From Microbacterium sp. SORGH_AS_0888 (GTDB taxonomy: Bacteria > Actinomycetota > Actinomycetes > Actinomycetales > Microbacteriaceae), in assembly GCF_030818905.1 (NCBI RefSeq), contig NZ_JAUTAZ010000001.1, forward strand, positions 3,410,001 to 3,474,000: a stretch of DNA of 64,000 bases, written 5' to 3'. This document shows, one piece after another, positions 1-8,009 of this stretch. The notes under the pieces are model-generated. The model did not search any database. It had not been told where the DNA came from and saw only the letters and a program-made list of their open reading frames with translations. Positions within the stretch are counted from its first letter, which is position 1. Every line of letters begins with the position of its first letter. Made by a program: the position numbers and the translations under genes.

Positions 1-1
1 C

Positions 2-85
2 ACCGGCTCGACGGCATCCGCTGCCCCGGGCTCGTCGGGCCCGAACGACGAGCGCATGCGCCGCGACGTCCCCCCGCACTACTGA
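2..85 (+). CDS. C-terminal end of an unidentified protein (partial)
   Basis: An open frame enters from the left edge and stops at TGA 83-85, giving a tail ending RMRRDVPPHY. It is rich in Ala, Ser, Gly and Pro, like a disordered C-terminal tail. The protein cannot be identified from 27 residues. It would converge on mscL, leaving about 80 nt between the two stops. Confidence 0.35.
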   Translation, partial: TGSTASAAPGSSGPNDERMRRDVPPHY

Positions 86-168
86 CCGCGTGACACCCCC
101 GGGGCCTGTGCTCGTCGGCGGGTCCTCGCCGCGGTGACGACACCGCGCGCTCCGGGGCCTGACGGGTC

Positions 169-591
169 TCAGGCGCGCGGCGGGGTCTGCTGCTTCTCGA
201 GGAGGTCGCGGATCTGGATGAGGAGCTCCTGCTCGGTGGGGAGCTTGGCGTCCTCAGGCTCCTTCACACCGGCGCGACGGGCCTGGCGCTCCTTCCAGGT
301 GTTCATCGGGTAGACGAACACGAAGTACACGACGGCGGCGACCGCGAGGAAGCTGATGATCGCGCTGATCAGCTCGCCGATCGGGAAGATCACGGTCCCG
401 CCGTACAGATCCGGCACCGGGATCCCCGGAACCCCTGCGGCGTCCGCCTTCCAGAAGACCGAGATGAGCGGCGTGATGATGCTCGAGACGGCAGCGTTCA
501 CGATCGCCGTGAACGCTGCGCCGATGACGACGGCGACGGCAAGGTCGATGACGTTGCCGCGCATGATGAATTCTTTGAAGCCCTTGATCAT
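169..591 (-). CDS. mscL: Large-conductance mechanosensitive channel MscL
   Basis: MscL is the membrane valve that opens under high tension to release solutes during hypo-osmotic shock. The 140-aa product begins MIKGFKEFIMRGNVIDLAVA, the amphipathic N-helix and pore-lining first membrane helix (about residues 15-45). It has a periplasmic loop, a second membrane helix (about 74-98) and the usual C-terminal helix (TEQELLIQIRDLLE). The open frame extends much further upstream, but Met at 591 is preceded by GAGGAG and matches the family start. It is the last gene of a minus-strand run with FmdB and the cyclo-ligase. Confidence 0.95.
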   Translation of the reverse strand: MIKGFKEFIMRGNVIDLAVAVVIGAAFTAIVNAAVSSIITPLISVFWKADAAGVPGIPVPDLYGGTVIFPIGELISAIISFLAVAAVVYFVFVYPMNTWKERQARRAGVKEPEDAKLPTEQELLIQIRDLLEKQQTPPRA

Positions 592-625
592 CTCGTACTC
601 CTCGTGCTTCTCGTATCGTCTGCTG

Positions 626-919
626 TCAGGATGCGGCGGGCGCGGACGTGCTCGTCGACTCAGACTTCGATGATGTCGAAGACGATGAGGAATCGCCACC
701 GCTTGACGCCGCGGCGCCGCCGGTCGAGCCGGTGGTCGACCCCGATCGCGAGTCGGTGCGATAGAAGCCGGAACCGTTGAAGGTGACACCGATCGAGCCG
801 TACTGCTTGCGCAACTCGCCGCCGCACTCCGGACACACGGTCAGGGCCGGGTCGGAGAAGGACTGCACGGCGTCGAAACGGTGCTGGCACTGCTTGCAGG
901 CATAGGCGTAGGTGGGCAT
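626..919 (-). CDS. FmdB-family zinc-ribbon protein
   Basis: This 97-aa protein starts MPTYAYACKQCQHRF and has the two Cys pairs of a zinc ribbon (CKQC at 8-11, CPEC near 29-32), as in the FmdB/CxxC_CXXC_SSSS family. The C-terminal third is a low-complexity Ser/Gly/Thr tail typical of this group in actinobacteria. FmdB was named as a putative regulator of formamidase, but no general function is established. It lies 15 nt after the cyclo-ligase stop and 34 nt before mscL, so cotranscription is likely. Confidence 0.88.
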   Translation of the reverse strand: MPTYAYACKQCQHRFDAVQSFSDPALTVCPECGGELRKQYGSIGVTFNGSGFYRTDSRSGSTTGSTGGAAASSGGDSSSSSTSSKSESTSTSAPAAS

Positions 920-934
920 GGGTCTCCGGATGGT

Positions 935-1531
935 TCAGCGCGTCGCGGGCGCGAGGCGCGTCGTATGGGTGGGGGTCACGACGCCGGTCACCGGCTGGTC
1001 GTGGGGTTCTGCGGGCACGTCGTCGAGGACCTCGGACTCGAACACGACGGCGTAGACCGGGGGGCAGCGCTCCATCGACCCGATCGTCTTGTCGAAGTAG
1101 CCGCGGCCCCAGCCGAGCCGCATGCCGGTGCGGTCGACGGCGGCGGCGGGGATGATCATGAGGTCGACGTCGTTCACGGCGATGGGTCCCAGCAGGTCGC
1201 CGGTCGGCTCGGGCAGGCCGAGCAGGCCCTCCGTGAGCTCGTCGTCGGCGGTCGCGACGGCCCAGTCGAGGAGCCCGTCCACGCGGGTCACGGGCAGCAG
1301 CACCCGGATGCCGCGGGCGACGGCGCCGCGGACGAACTCGCGGGTGTCCGGCTCGGCGCCGGTCGAGAGGTAGCACGACACGGATCGTGCCTCGAGGGAC
1401 TCGACGAGGGCGTTGAGCTGCTGCGTCACACCGGCTGCCGCGGCCTCCCGCGCTCGCTCCGACATCGCTCGGCGGCGCTCGCGCAGGTCGGCGCGCAGCG
1501 CGCGCTTGGCGTGATCGACGGGGTCGGACAT
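935..1531 (-). CDS. 5-formyltetrahydrofolate cyclo-ligase
   Basis: The enzyme uses ATP to convert 5-formyl-THF to 5,10-methenyl-THF, returning a stored folate to the one-carbon pool. Visible family marks are the basic N-terminus (KRALRADLRERRRAMS), LPVTRVDG, the nucleotide-site loop GMRLGWGRGYFDKT, and a C-terminal PVTGVVTPT. Two in-frame Met codons lie at 1537 and 1531. Met 1531 sits 7 nt behind TACAAT (1544-1539), the spacing of a leaderless mRNA, so the 198-aa start is preferred. It diverges from galU over about 40 nt and is followed by FmdB and mscL. Confidence 0.92.
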   Translation of the reverse strand: MSDPVDHAKRALRADLRERRRAMSERAREAAAAGVTQQLNALVESLEARSVSCYLSTGAEPDTREFVRGAVARGIRVLLPVTRVDGLLDWAVATADDELTEGLLGLPEPTGDLLGPIAVNDVDLMIIPAAAVDRTGMRLGWGRGYFDKTIGSMERCPPVYAVVFESEVLDDVPAEPHDQPVTGVVTPTHTTRLAPATR

Positions 1532-1538
1532 GTGCATG

Positions 1539-1564
1539 ATTGTAGTTTCCGTGGCCGATAGGAT
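1539..1564. promoter_or_regulatory. Back-to-back leaderless -10 boxes for cyclo-ligase and galU
   Basis: On the minus strand TACAAT (1544-1539) lies 7 nt before ATG 1531. On the plus strand TAGGAT (1559-1564) lies 6 nt before ATG 1571. Both spacings place the transcription start at the A of the ATG. There is no room for a Shine-Dalgarno leader on either side, and the two promoters overlap. No good -35 boxes are visible. Inferred from spacing only. Confidence 0.5.
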
Positions 1565-1570
1565 CGGCGC

Positions 1571-2455
1571 ATGTCGCACAAGCCCTTCAAAGCCGTCATC
1601 CCTGCCGCGGGCCTCGGGACCCGGTTCCTGCCGGCGACCAAGGCGATGCCGAAGGAGATGCTGCCCGTCGTCGACAAGCCCGCGATCCAGTACGTCGTCG
1701 AAGAGGCGGTGGGCGCTGGCATCGAGGACGTGCTCATCATCATCGGGCGCAACAAGAACAACATCGCGAACCACTTCGACTCCATGCCGGAGCTCGAGCA
1801 GAAGCTGCGCGAGAAAGGCGACTCCGACAAGCTCGCGAAGGTCGAGCACTCCTCCGATCTCGCCGACATCCACCTCGTCCGTCAGGGGGAGCCCAAAGGA
1901 CTGGGACACGCAGTGCTGCGCGCCCAGGCCCACGTGGGCGACCATCCCTTCGCGGTGCTCCTCGGGGACGACCTGATCGATGAGCGGGACCCGCTGCTGT
2001 CGCAGATGCTCGCCGAGTACGACAAGCGCGGCGCAGCCGTCATCGCCCTCATGGAGGTCGACCCCGACCACATCCACCTCTACGGCGTCGCTGCGGTCGA
2101 GGAGACCGGCACGGAGGGGGTCGTCAAGATCACCGGGATGGTCGAGAAGCCGAAGAAAGAGGACGCTCCCTCCAACCTGGCCGTGATCGGACGCTACGTG
2201 CTGGGAGCGGATGTCTTCGAGGTGCTCGAGCACACGGCCCCCGGCAAGGGCGGTGAGATCCAGCTGACGGATGCGCTGCAGGAGATGGCGGCCGACCCCG
2301 AGAAGGGGGTGTACGGCGTCGTGTTCCGCGGGCGTCGCTACGACACGGGCGACAAGCTCGACTACATCAAGGCGATCGTGCAGCTCGCCAGCGACCGCGA
2401 CGACCTCGGCCCCGACCTGCGGCCGTGGCTGAAGGACTTCGCCTCCGGGCTCTGA
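1571..2455 (+). CDS. galU: UTP--glucose-1-phosphate uridylyltransferase GalU
   Basis: GalU makes UDP-glucose from UTP and glucose-1-phosphate for envelope polysaccharides and glycolipids. The 294-aa protein shows the nucleotidyltransferase signature GLGTRFLPATKAMPKEMLPV at residues 15-34, then DKPAIQYVVEEA, the metal-site region VLLGDDLI, and GKGGEIQLTDAL with RRYDTGDKLDY near the C-terminus. Length and motifs are those of intact bacterial GalU. The start is the ATG 6 nt behind a TAGGAT -10 box. The next gene starts 3 nt after the stop. Confidence 0.96.
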   Translation: MSHKPFKAVIPAAGLGTRFLPATKAMPKEMLPVVDKPAIQYVVEEAVGAGIEDVLIIIGRNKNNIANHFDSMPELEQKLREKGDSDKLAKVEHSSDLADIHLVRQGEPKGLGHAVLRAQAHVGDHPFAVLLGDDLIDERDPLLSQMLAEYDKRGAAVIALMEVDPDHIHLYGVAAVEETGTEGVVKITGMVEKPKKEDAPSNLAVIGRYVLGADVFEVLEHTAPGKGGEIQLTDALQEMAADPEKGVYGVVFRGRRYDTGDKLDYIKAIVQLASDRDDLGPDLRPWLKDFASGL

Positions 2456-2458
2456 CCG

Positions 2459-3085
2459 GTGGATCTGAGCGTCCCTCGAGAGCACGGCCCGATCGGCATC
2501 CGGCTGATCAGGCAGCGCGACGCGCGCGTTCTCCAGGATCACCTGATGAGCAACCGTGCGTGGCTCGCGCCCTGGGAGGCGACGAGCCCCGACGGCCCGG
2601 TGTCGCTGGACATGCGGGTGGGCGTGCGCCGGCTCCTGCAGCAGTACCGCGACGGCGGCGGGGTGCCGTTCGTCATGGAGTACGAGGGGAACGTCGCCGG
2701 GCAGCTGAACGTGTGGGGGATCGCGCGCGGCTCGCTCGCCTCCGCGACGATCGGCTACTGGGTCGCGAAGGAGTTCGCCGGTCGGGACATCACGCCGACC
2801 TCCGTGGCGCTTGCCACCGACCTCTGTTTCACCGAGCTGCGGCTGCACCGCATGGAGATCTGCATCCGCCCCGAGAACGCGGCGAGCCTGCGCGTGGTGC
2901 AGAAGCTCGGCTTCCGTTATGAGGGTCTCCGGCGACGCTACATCCACATCGACGGCGACTGGCGCGACCACTACGCCTTCGCCCTCGTGCGCGAGGAGGT
3001 GCCTCACGGCGTGCTCGCGCGGTGGGTCAGCGGGCAGGCTCCGCGTCATGCCGCCGACGTCCCGGAGGCCGATCGCCGGGGCTGA
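2459..3085 (+). CDS. GNAT acetyltransferase (RimJ/RimL type)
   Basis: This 208-aa N-acetyltransferase begins at GTG, 3 nt after galU, and is likely translationally coupled to it. Features of the RimJ group are IRLIRQRDARVLQDHL at the N-terminus, a central IGYWVAKEFAGRDI (strand 4 and acetyl-CoA pyrophosphate-loop region) and LHRMEICIRPENAASLRVVQKLGFRYEG. RimJ/RimL acetylate ribosomal protein N-termini, but many relatives act on other substrates, so the target is unknown. Confidence 0.88.
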   Translation: MDLSVPREHGPIGIRLIRQRDARVLQDHLMSNRAWLAPWEATSPDGPVSLDMRVGVRRLLQQYRDGGGVPFVMEYEGNVAGQLNVWGIARGSLASATIGYWVAKEFAGRDITPTSVALATDLCFTELRLHRMEICIRPENAASLRVVQKLGFRYEGLRRRYIHIDGDWRDHYAFALVREEVPHGVLARWVSGQAPRHAADVPEADRRG

Positions 3086-3145
3086 ACCGCCGACACGCGC
3101 GGTCCTAGCGGGCCGCCGGGGCGCTCGTCGCATACCGTGAGGGGC

Positions 3146-4100
3146 ATGAACGGGCAGATGTGGGGCGGTGGCATCGTCGTGTTCGTCGCGGTCGCGCTGT
3201 GGCTGCTCTATCTGCTTCCCTCCTGGCAGAGCCGGCACCAGTACAACGCTGCCGAGCGCAACGCCGTGCGGCTGAACCAGGCGCTGCGCGTGCTGGCCGA
3301 GACCAGTGAGACGCCCGGAAGAGGTGCGACTCGAGTTGAACGCCCGCACCGCGTTGGCTCAGCAGCGCTTGGCGCGGAAGACGCTCGCGGAACGCGAGGA
3401 GGCCCAGCTCGCTCGGGCACGTGCCGAAGCCGAGGCCGAGCGGGCGAGCACACGTGCCGCGCTCGAGGCCGCGAAGGCTGAGGCCGCCGCGCAGCGCGAA
3501 GAGGCCGAGCGTCGCGCTGCACGCGCGCGAGCGCTGCCCGCCGCCCGCCGTGCCCGGGCACGACGGCGTCTGCGCCTTCTGGCGACCGTGCTGACGGTGC
3601 TCGGGCTTGCGGCATCCGGAACGGGCGTCTGGATGGTGATGACCGCCGGCGCGCAGACCCTGCTGTGGGCGGGTGGCGTTGCCACCGTCATCGGTTTCCT
3701 CCTGCTGCAGCGGATGGCGCGAGTGGCCGCCCGTGCGGCGACCCGGTCGGTTGCTGAGCCGGCGACCGTGCCCCAGACCGTGCAGGACGTCGAGCTGCCC
3801 GTCGCGGCGCCACGGGCCACATGGCATCCGCGGCAGCTGCCGAAACCGCTCGTCTCGTCCACGGGCTCGCGCGCGGCGGCCGTGCTCGACGGTGCGGCGG
3901 CGCGGGAGGCGCTGCGCGCCGCGGCGCTTGAGGAGGCCAAGCGCGAGAAGGCCGAGGAGGCGGCGCCGCCGTCGATCGCCGTCGCGCGTGAGGAGCGGGC
4001 GGCATCCGCGTCGCCGTTCGCCAGCATGGGCTACGTCGATGACGCAGAGATCGAGGATCACGTGCGGCGGCTGCTGGACCAGCGTCGCGCTGCGGGCTGA
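3146..4100 (+). pseudogene. Membrane-anchored coiled-coil protein, split by a +1 frameshift
   Basis: Two overlapping frames make one protein. The first (from ATG 3146) gives an N-terminal membrane helix (GGGIVVFVAVALWLLYLLPS) and NAVRLNQALRVLAETSETP. The second continues EEVRLELNARTALAQQ, a long Ala/Glu/Arg coiled coil, two membrane segments and a tail ending DHVRRLLDQRRAAG. Removing one C from CCC at 3314-3316 joins them as ...SETP-EEVR..., about 317 aa. I recall relatives in Microbacterium labelled 'large exoprotein'; the function is unknown. The start ATG lies 7 nt behind TACCGT. The frameshift may be real or a sequencing error. Confidence 0.75.
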
Positions 4101-4118
4101 TTCCCGGACCGGAAACGA

Positions 4119-4152
4119 CGAGGCCGCGAGGAGCATGCTCCCCGCGGCCTCG
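4119..4152. terminator. Bidirectional hairpin between convergent genes
   Basis: An arm CGAGGCCGCG at 4119-4128 pairs with its complement at 4143-4152. The loop itself holds the palindrome GGAGCATGCTCC. It lies between the stop of the coiled-coil protein (+) and CsbD (-), where a shared terminator is expected. Confidence 0.7.
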
Positions 4153-4162
4153 ATCGCTCGAG

Positions 4163-4342
4163 TCACTTGTCGCCGGTGACCGCATCCTTGATGTCGGTGC
4201 CCGTCTTCTTGACGTCGGACGTGACCTGCTCGGTCTTGCCCTCGGCCTCGAGCTTGTCGTTGCCGGTGAGCTTGCCGGTGGCCTCCTTCGCCTTGCCGGC
4301 GAGGTCCTCGGCAGCGTGCTTGATGTCGTCGGCGATTCCCAT
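4163..4342 (-). CDS. CsbD-family stress protein
   Basis: This 59-aa, charged, low-complexity protein (MGIADDIKHAAEDLAGKAKE ... DIKDAVTGDK) has the KxxEAxGKxTGxxxLxxEGK pattern of the CsbD family. These small proteins are induced by general stress (sigma-B in Bacillus) and have no defined biochemical role. The ATG at 4342 is preceded by GAGAAAGGAACCCCC on the coding strand. It is the last gene downstream of the Asp23 operon, which fits an envelope or alkaline stress context. Confidence 0.85.
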   Translation of the reverse strand: MGIADDIKHAAEDLAGKAKEATGKLTGNDKLEAEGKTEQVTSDVKKTGTDIKDAVTGDK

Positions 4343-4395
4343 GGGGGTTCCTTTCTCTCGGGGGGGTGCCTGGGGGGACCCAGGACGTGGTGTGG

Positions 4396-4944
4396 TCAGT
4401 GGATGGCGGTCGCGGAGCGGAACCGCGAACGCGTGCCGCCGCTCACGTGGATGACGAGCGGAAGCGGTGTGCCGAAGGTCGCGTCGAGCTCCGCGACGGC
4501 GCGGCGCAGGTCCTGCAGCAGGAGGGGCACGGCGGTCCGCCGACGGCAGATGACCCGTACGCCGAGGATGCGCGCGCCGCGCAGCCGGTAGGGGGTGGCT
4601 GACACGCCCAGCACGTCCGCGTTCGCCGCCAGCCCCGTCTGCAGCATGTCCTCGACGACGCGGCCGTCGATGCGCAGCGCGTCGTCCTCCCAGGCGGCGG
4701 TGGTGTGGCCGCGGCCGCGGGTCGCGATCCACGCGATCGACAGCGCGACGATGACGGCGGCGGCGCCCACGCCGATCCAGAGCACCGTCGGCTCGCCGAG
4801 GCCCTGCACGACGGCGTCGCCGGAGGCGAGGAACGGTGTCGGCACGTCGAGCCAGGGAAGGGCGAGGGCCGCGGCCCCGCTCAGGGCGATGAGGCCGAGC
4901 AGGGCCAGGATTACCCGGTTGAGAGTGCGGTTGCTACGGGTCAT
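4396..4944 (-). CDS. Asp23-operon membrane protein (AmaP/DUF6286-like)
   Basis: This 182-aa protein has two N-terminal membrane helices (about residues 11-30 and 53-73) and a cytoplasmic domain ending SGGTRSRFRSATAIH. The layout resembles AmaP-type proteins, which anchor Asp23 to the membrane in Firmicutes and recur in actinobacterial Asp23 operons. The start overlaps the stop of the preceding gene in an ATGA. The exact family name is uncertain. Confidence 0.7.
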   Translation of the reverse strand: MTRSNRTLNRVILALLGLIALSGAAALALPWLDVPTPFLASGDAVVQGLGEPTVLWIGVGAAAVIVALSIAWIATRGRGHTTAAWEDDALRIDGRVVEDMLQTGLAANADVLGVSATPYRLRGARILGVRVICRRRTAVPLLLQDLRRAVAELDATFGTPLPLVIHVSGGTRSRFRSATAIH

Positions 4945-5501
4945 GAGAGGGTTCCCTTCGTTGCGACGGCCACCCGTACGCGCGGTGCGGGCCGGAGGGA
5001 GAGCTCCGCGAGGTCGCGGGCGACGGCATCCGTGACGGTGCTCTGCTCGACCGGGAACCCCGTCGTCGGGCGGACCTCGACGAGCGCCTGACGCCGGCTC
5101 ATGCGGGTGAGGACGTGCGCGGACGGCACGGCGCCGACCGTGGCGGCGACCCGAGATGCGGAGCCGGCGATGACGTCGTCGTCGACGACGGCGCGGAAGC
5201 GCTCGTCGTGCACGCGGCGGCGGTGCCGCGACCCGGGTGTGAGGGCCGCGACGAGCGCCGCGATCCCCGCGACGCCGAGCGCGCCGATCGCGATCCATCG
5301 CGCCACGTCGTCCGTCGCCAGCAGGCGTACGGTGTCGGCGGGGGAGCGCAGCAGCGGCGGCTGCCCGAGGGCGGCGAGCACGGCCTCCGTGGCCCCGTAC
5401 GCAGCCGCGATCACGAGGATGACGAGCGCGACGGTGACGGCGGCGCTGCGCGAGCGATACAGCATCCGGCGTTCTGCGGCGCGCAGTGCGCGTTCGGTCA
5501 T
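4941..5501 (-). CDS. DUF6286-type membrane protein of the Asp23 operon
   Basis: The 186-aa product has a basic N-terminus, a first membrane helix (VTVALVILVIAAAYGATEAV), a second (WIAIGALGVAGIAALVAAL) and a soluble C-terminal part with repeated Val/Ala strands. Such proteins are found in actinobacterial Asp23 clusters. The ATGA overlaps on both sides show tight translational coupling. The function is unknown beyond the cluster. Confidence 0.7.
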   Translation of the reverse strand: MTERALRAAERRMLYRSRSAAVTVALVILVIAAAYGATEAVLAALGQPPLLRSPADTVRLLATDDVARWIAIGALGVAGIAALVAALTPGSRHRRRVHDERFRAVVDDDVIAGSASRVAATVGAVPSAHVLTRMSRRQALVEVRPTTGFPVEQSTVTDAVARDLAELSLRPAPRVRVAVATKGTLS

Positions 5502-5806
5502 CGGACTCTCTCCTTCCTGTTCTCGACGGCGGTGATGTGGATGTGCCCGGTCGCCACGGCGGCGCCGGTGAGACGCGAGCCCTCCTCCTGCACGCGTGCC
5601 GACGCGTCACGGGCGAGCGCGAGCACTGTCTCGCCCGCGCGGACGCGGACCGGTGAGCGCACCTCGGCGCGGAGGCTTCCCGCCTCGTCGCTCACGCGCA
5701 CCCGGGGGACTCTGCGGGGGACGCCGAGGGCGTCGGCCGCCACCGCGCCCAGCACGCGCTGGTACGCGGCGGCGGTCACGACCACGCGCCCCGGGACCGC
5801 GGCCAT
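5498..5806 (-). CDS. Small Asp23-operon protein (Asp23-fold like)
   Basis: This 102-aa soluble protein begins AAVPGRVVVTAAAYQRVLGA and ends GHIHITAVENRKERVR, with the alternating strand pattern of a short Asp23-like domain. No transmembrane segment is seen. Met at 5806 overlaps the stop of the DUF2273 gene, and its own stop overlaps the next start, so it is an internal cistron. Assignment to a named family is tentative. Confidence 0.65.
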   Translation of the reverse strand: MAAVPGRVVVTAAAYQRVLGAVAADALGVPRRVPRVRVSDEAGSLRAEVRSPVRVRAGETVLALARDASARVQEEGSRLTGAAVATGHIHITAVENRKERVR

Positions 5807-5994
5807 CAGCCGACCCGGCGCCCGCGTGCCGCGTCGAGGGCGGCGCGCAGGTCGATCCGGCCGGAGAGGCTTGCACCCACGAGGGCGCCGATGCCGCCGA
5901 GCACGACGACGAGGAGGAAGCCCCAGAACCCGAACAGCAGGGCGGCGAAGGCGAGCGCGATGCCGACGCCCGTCCCGTAGGCGATGGCGTTCAC
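5806..5994 (-). CDS. DUF2273-like small membrane protein
   Basis: This 62-aa protein is almost entirely two membrane helices (IAYGTGVGIALAFAALLFGF and WGFLLVVVLGGIGALVGASL) followed by a basic tail. DUF2273 proteins are the small membrane partners encoded next to Asp23. It overlaps the Asp23 stop and the following start. Confidence 0.78.
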   Translation of the reverse strand: MNAIAYGTGVGIALAFAALLFGFWGFLLVVVLGGIGALVGASLSGRIDLRAALDAARGRRVG

Positions 5995-6401
5995 TGGACG
6001 CGAGCCTCGGTCTCGGCGTCGTCGTCCTCACCGGGGATGTAGACGTCGACGATGGTGACGTTGATCTCGGCGACCTTCATGCCCACGAGATCCGTGATCG
6101 CCTCGGCGACCGCCGTGCGGACGCCGTTCGCAACCCGCTGCAGCTCCTCGGGGTAGTCGACGACGATCGAGATGTCGGCGGCGACCTCGGTCTCACCGAC
6201 CTCGACGCGCACGCCCTGGCCGTAGTCCTTCGCGCCGACCGCCTCGCGGATGTTCCCGATCACGCGGGCCGCTCCGCCGCCGAGGGCGTGGACGCCGGGA
6301 ACCTCGCGTGCCGCGATGCCGGCGATCTTCGCGACGACGGGGTCGACGATCGTGGTCTTGCCGTTCTGAGCGACGGCGGTCTCGGTGATGTTCTGAGCCA
6401 T
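5991..6401 (-). CDS. Asp23/Gls24-family envelope stress protein
   Basis: This 136-aa protein has the Asp23 core: a pro-segment, VVAKIAGIAAREVPGVHAL, a GQGVRVEVGETEVAADISIV strand pair, and a C-terminal VAEINVTIVDVYIP. Asp23 proteins are abundant, membrane-associated through small partners, and induced by alkaline or cell-wall stress. It is the first gene of a five-gene coupled operon (6401 to 4396). A divergent sigma-factor operon starts about 175 nt away and also encodes Asp23-type proteins. Confidence 0.9.
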   Translation of the reverse strand: MAQNITETAVAQNGKTTIVDPVVAKIAGIAAREVPGVHALGGGAARVIGNIREAVGAKDYGQGVRVEVGETEVAADISIVVDYPEELQRVANGVRTAVAEAITDLVGMKVAEINVTIVDVYIPGEDDDAETEARVQ

Positions 6402-6577
6402 GATGCTCCCTTCCTGCCCCGGATCTCGGGGCGATCAATGCGTCTACAGGTGAGACGGGGCGACCTCCCGTTTTGTCATGCGGCTTTCCCTGGGAGTTCT
6501 CTGAGCATGATCACGTGCCCTGCTTTCGCCCGGTGAGGGGGTTGTCGCGGTCTCTCGCCGCGTGGTACCGAAGAGGG

Positions 6578-7123
6578 GTGATCTCGATCGAGTCGGCGTC
6601 GGACGCGGTTCTCGCGGGCCGTGCGGCCGATGGCGACACCGACGCGTTCGCCGTCCTCATGCGTCGGCACGCGCCCTACCTGATCGCATTCGCGACGCGG
6701 ATGATGTCCTCGCGGGCGGATGCGGAGGACTGCGTGCAGGAGGCGTTCATCACCGCCTGGCAGAAGCTGCCGAGCCTCGATGCCCCCGAGCGTGTGCGAT
6801 CGTGGCTGTCCACGATCGTCGTGCGGAAGGTGAACGACCGGTTCCGGCAGCGGCATCCGGTCGACTCGCTCGAGGGTGTCGATGTCGCCGACGCGGCGGT
6901 CGGACCCGAGGAGCGTGCGGAGCTCGGCTCTCAGGTGGAACAGCTGCGGCGGGCGCTGGCAGGGCTTCCCGATGATGTGAGGGTGGCATGGGTCATGCGG
7001 GAGATCGGCGGGCACTCCTATCAGGAGATCGCCGCGCAGACCGGTGCGACCGAGTCGACCGTGCGCGGCAGGATCGCTCGTGCGCGGCGCGCGGTGATGC
7101 AGAACATGGAGGACTGGCGATGA
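6578..7123 (+). CDS. ECF-type RNA polymerase sigma factor
   Basis: The 181-aa product has sigma region 2 (FAVLMRRHAPYLIAFATRMM with DAEDCVQEAFITAWQKL) and region 4 (HSYQEIAAQTGATESTVRGR followed by IARARRAV), and no region 1 or 3, so it is an ECF sigma. The frame is open further upstream to 6473, but GTG 6578, just behind AAGAGGG, matches where homology begins. It is coupled to a downstream gene by an ATGA overlap. Its position between two Asp23 operons suggests it controls envelope stress genes, possibly both clusters. Confidence 0.9.
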   Translation: MISIESASDAVLAGRAADGDTDAFAVLMRRHAPYLIAFATRMMSSRADAEDCVQEAFITAWQKLPSLDAPERVRSWLSTIVVRKVNDRFRQRHPVDSLEGVDVADAAVGPEERAELGSQVEQLRRALAGLPDDVRVAWVMREIGGHSYQEIAAQTGATESTVRGRIARARRAVMQNMEDWR

Positions 7124-7677
7124 CCGAACAGGAGCGCGACATCGGCGGGTCCGGGTACACGCTCGAGGACCTCTCGGCCTACCTCGACCGCGGCCGGACG
7201 CCGGCGATCGCCGCGATCGAGCGCAACCCCGAGTGCCAGGCGGTGCTCGCATCGATGGAACGGCTGAGTGCGCTCTCGCGCGAGATGATCGCCCAGGACA
7301 CACAGGAGGCGCCCGCACGGTCGTGGTTCGACGGCATCCTGCAGGAGGTCACGAGAGAGGTGCGTGCCGGGCGCGATCTGCCGATCGGTGGCGACGAGAC
7401 GACATCCCTGCTCGTGACCGAAGGGGCGTTGCGCGAGGTGGCGCGGCGGGCGGGCGATGCGGTGCCCGGAGTGCTGGTCGGACGCGTCCGGGTGACGGAC
7501 GAACCGGAGGGGGCGGTGGCGCTGTCCGTCGCGGTCAGCGTGGCGTACGGATTCGTGATCCCGGACGCTGCCCAACGCGTACGCGAGGCGGTCGCGACGG
7601 CGGTCGAGGACCTCACGACCCTGCGCGTGCTGAAGGTCGACGTCACCGTTGTCGATGTGGAGGAGGAGGGGCGATGA
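7120..7677 (+). CDS. Asp23-domain protein with anti-sigma-like N-terminus
   Basis: The 185-aa product overlaps the sigma stop (ATGA). Residues about 12-65 (YTLEDLSAYLDRGRTPAIAA and following) resemble the N-terminal helices of anti-sigma factors but lack an HxxxCxxC zinc motif. Residues about 100-180 are an Asp23-like domain ending LRVLKVDVTVVDVEEE. Genes placed directly after an ECF sigma usually encode its regulator. The inference is that an Asp23 domain is the sensory part; this is not shown directly. Confidence 0.65.
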   Translation: MTEQERDIGGSGYTLEDLSAYLDRGRTPAIAAIERNPECQAVLASMERLSALSREMIAQDTQEAPARSWFDGILQEVTREVRAGRDLPIGGDETTSLLVTEGALREVARRAGDAVPGVLVGRVRVTDEPEGAVALSVAVSVAYGFVIPDAAQRVREAVATAVEDLTTLRVLKVDVTVVDVEEEGR

Positions 7678-8009
7678 GCGGGATCGAAGAAGAGGAGCTG
7701 GCGCACCGTGTCGATGCGGTCCTCGCGGCCGAGCCCGGTGTGGTGCACGTGTATCCGGCGCGCCCCGTGGTGCGCCACGCGCTGCACGCGGCGACAGCGG
7801 AGACGACGTGCAGCTGGGTGCAGCGGGGGAGCGAGCTTCGCGTCACGGCCAGCGTCGGGGTGGGCTCGAGCGAGGGCGGCGCTGCGGTCGCCGGCCGGCT
7901 CGCGGCGGCGGTCCGCGGCATCCCCGGCCTGGAGGAAGCAGTGGTGCGCATCCGGGTGAGCCGGATCGTGCCCGCGGACGAAGGACCGTCTGGGGTCGTG
8001 ATAATGTAG
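7674..8009 (+). CDS. Small Asp23-like protein
   Basis: This 111-aa protein overlaps the preceding stop (GATGAG). It carries an ELAHRVDAVLAAEPGVVHVY start and a strand-rich middle (SELRVTASVGV), ending VVRIRVSRIVPADEG, consistent with a short Asp23 fold. It is the third gene of the sigma operon and the last before tRNA-Ala. Its role is unknown. Confidence 0.6.
   Translation: MSGIEEEELAHRVDAVLAAEPGVVHVYPARPVVRHALHAATAETTCSWVQRGSELRVTASVGVGSSEGGAAVAGRLAAAVRGIPGLEEAVVRIRVSRIVPADEGPSGVVIM

Noticed and set aside
1538..3349. Upstream extension of the cyclo-ligase frame to an 804-aa protein
   Set aside because: It runs antisense to galU and the acetyltransferase; the family start is at 1531/1537.
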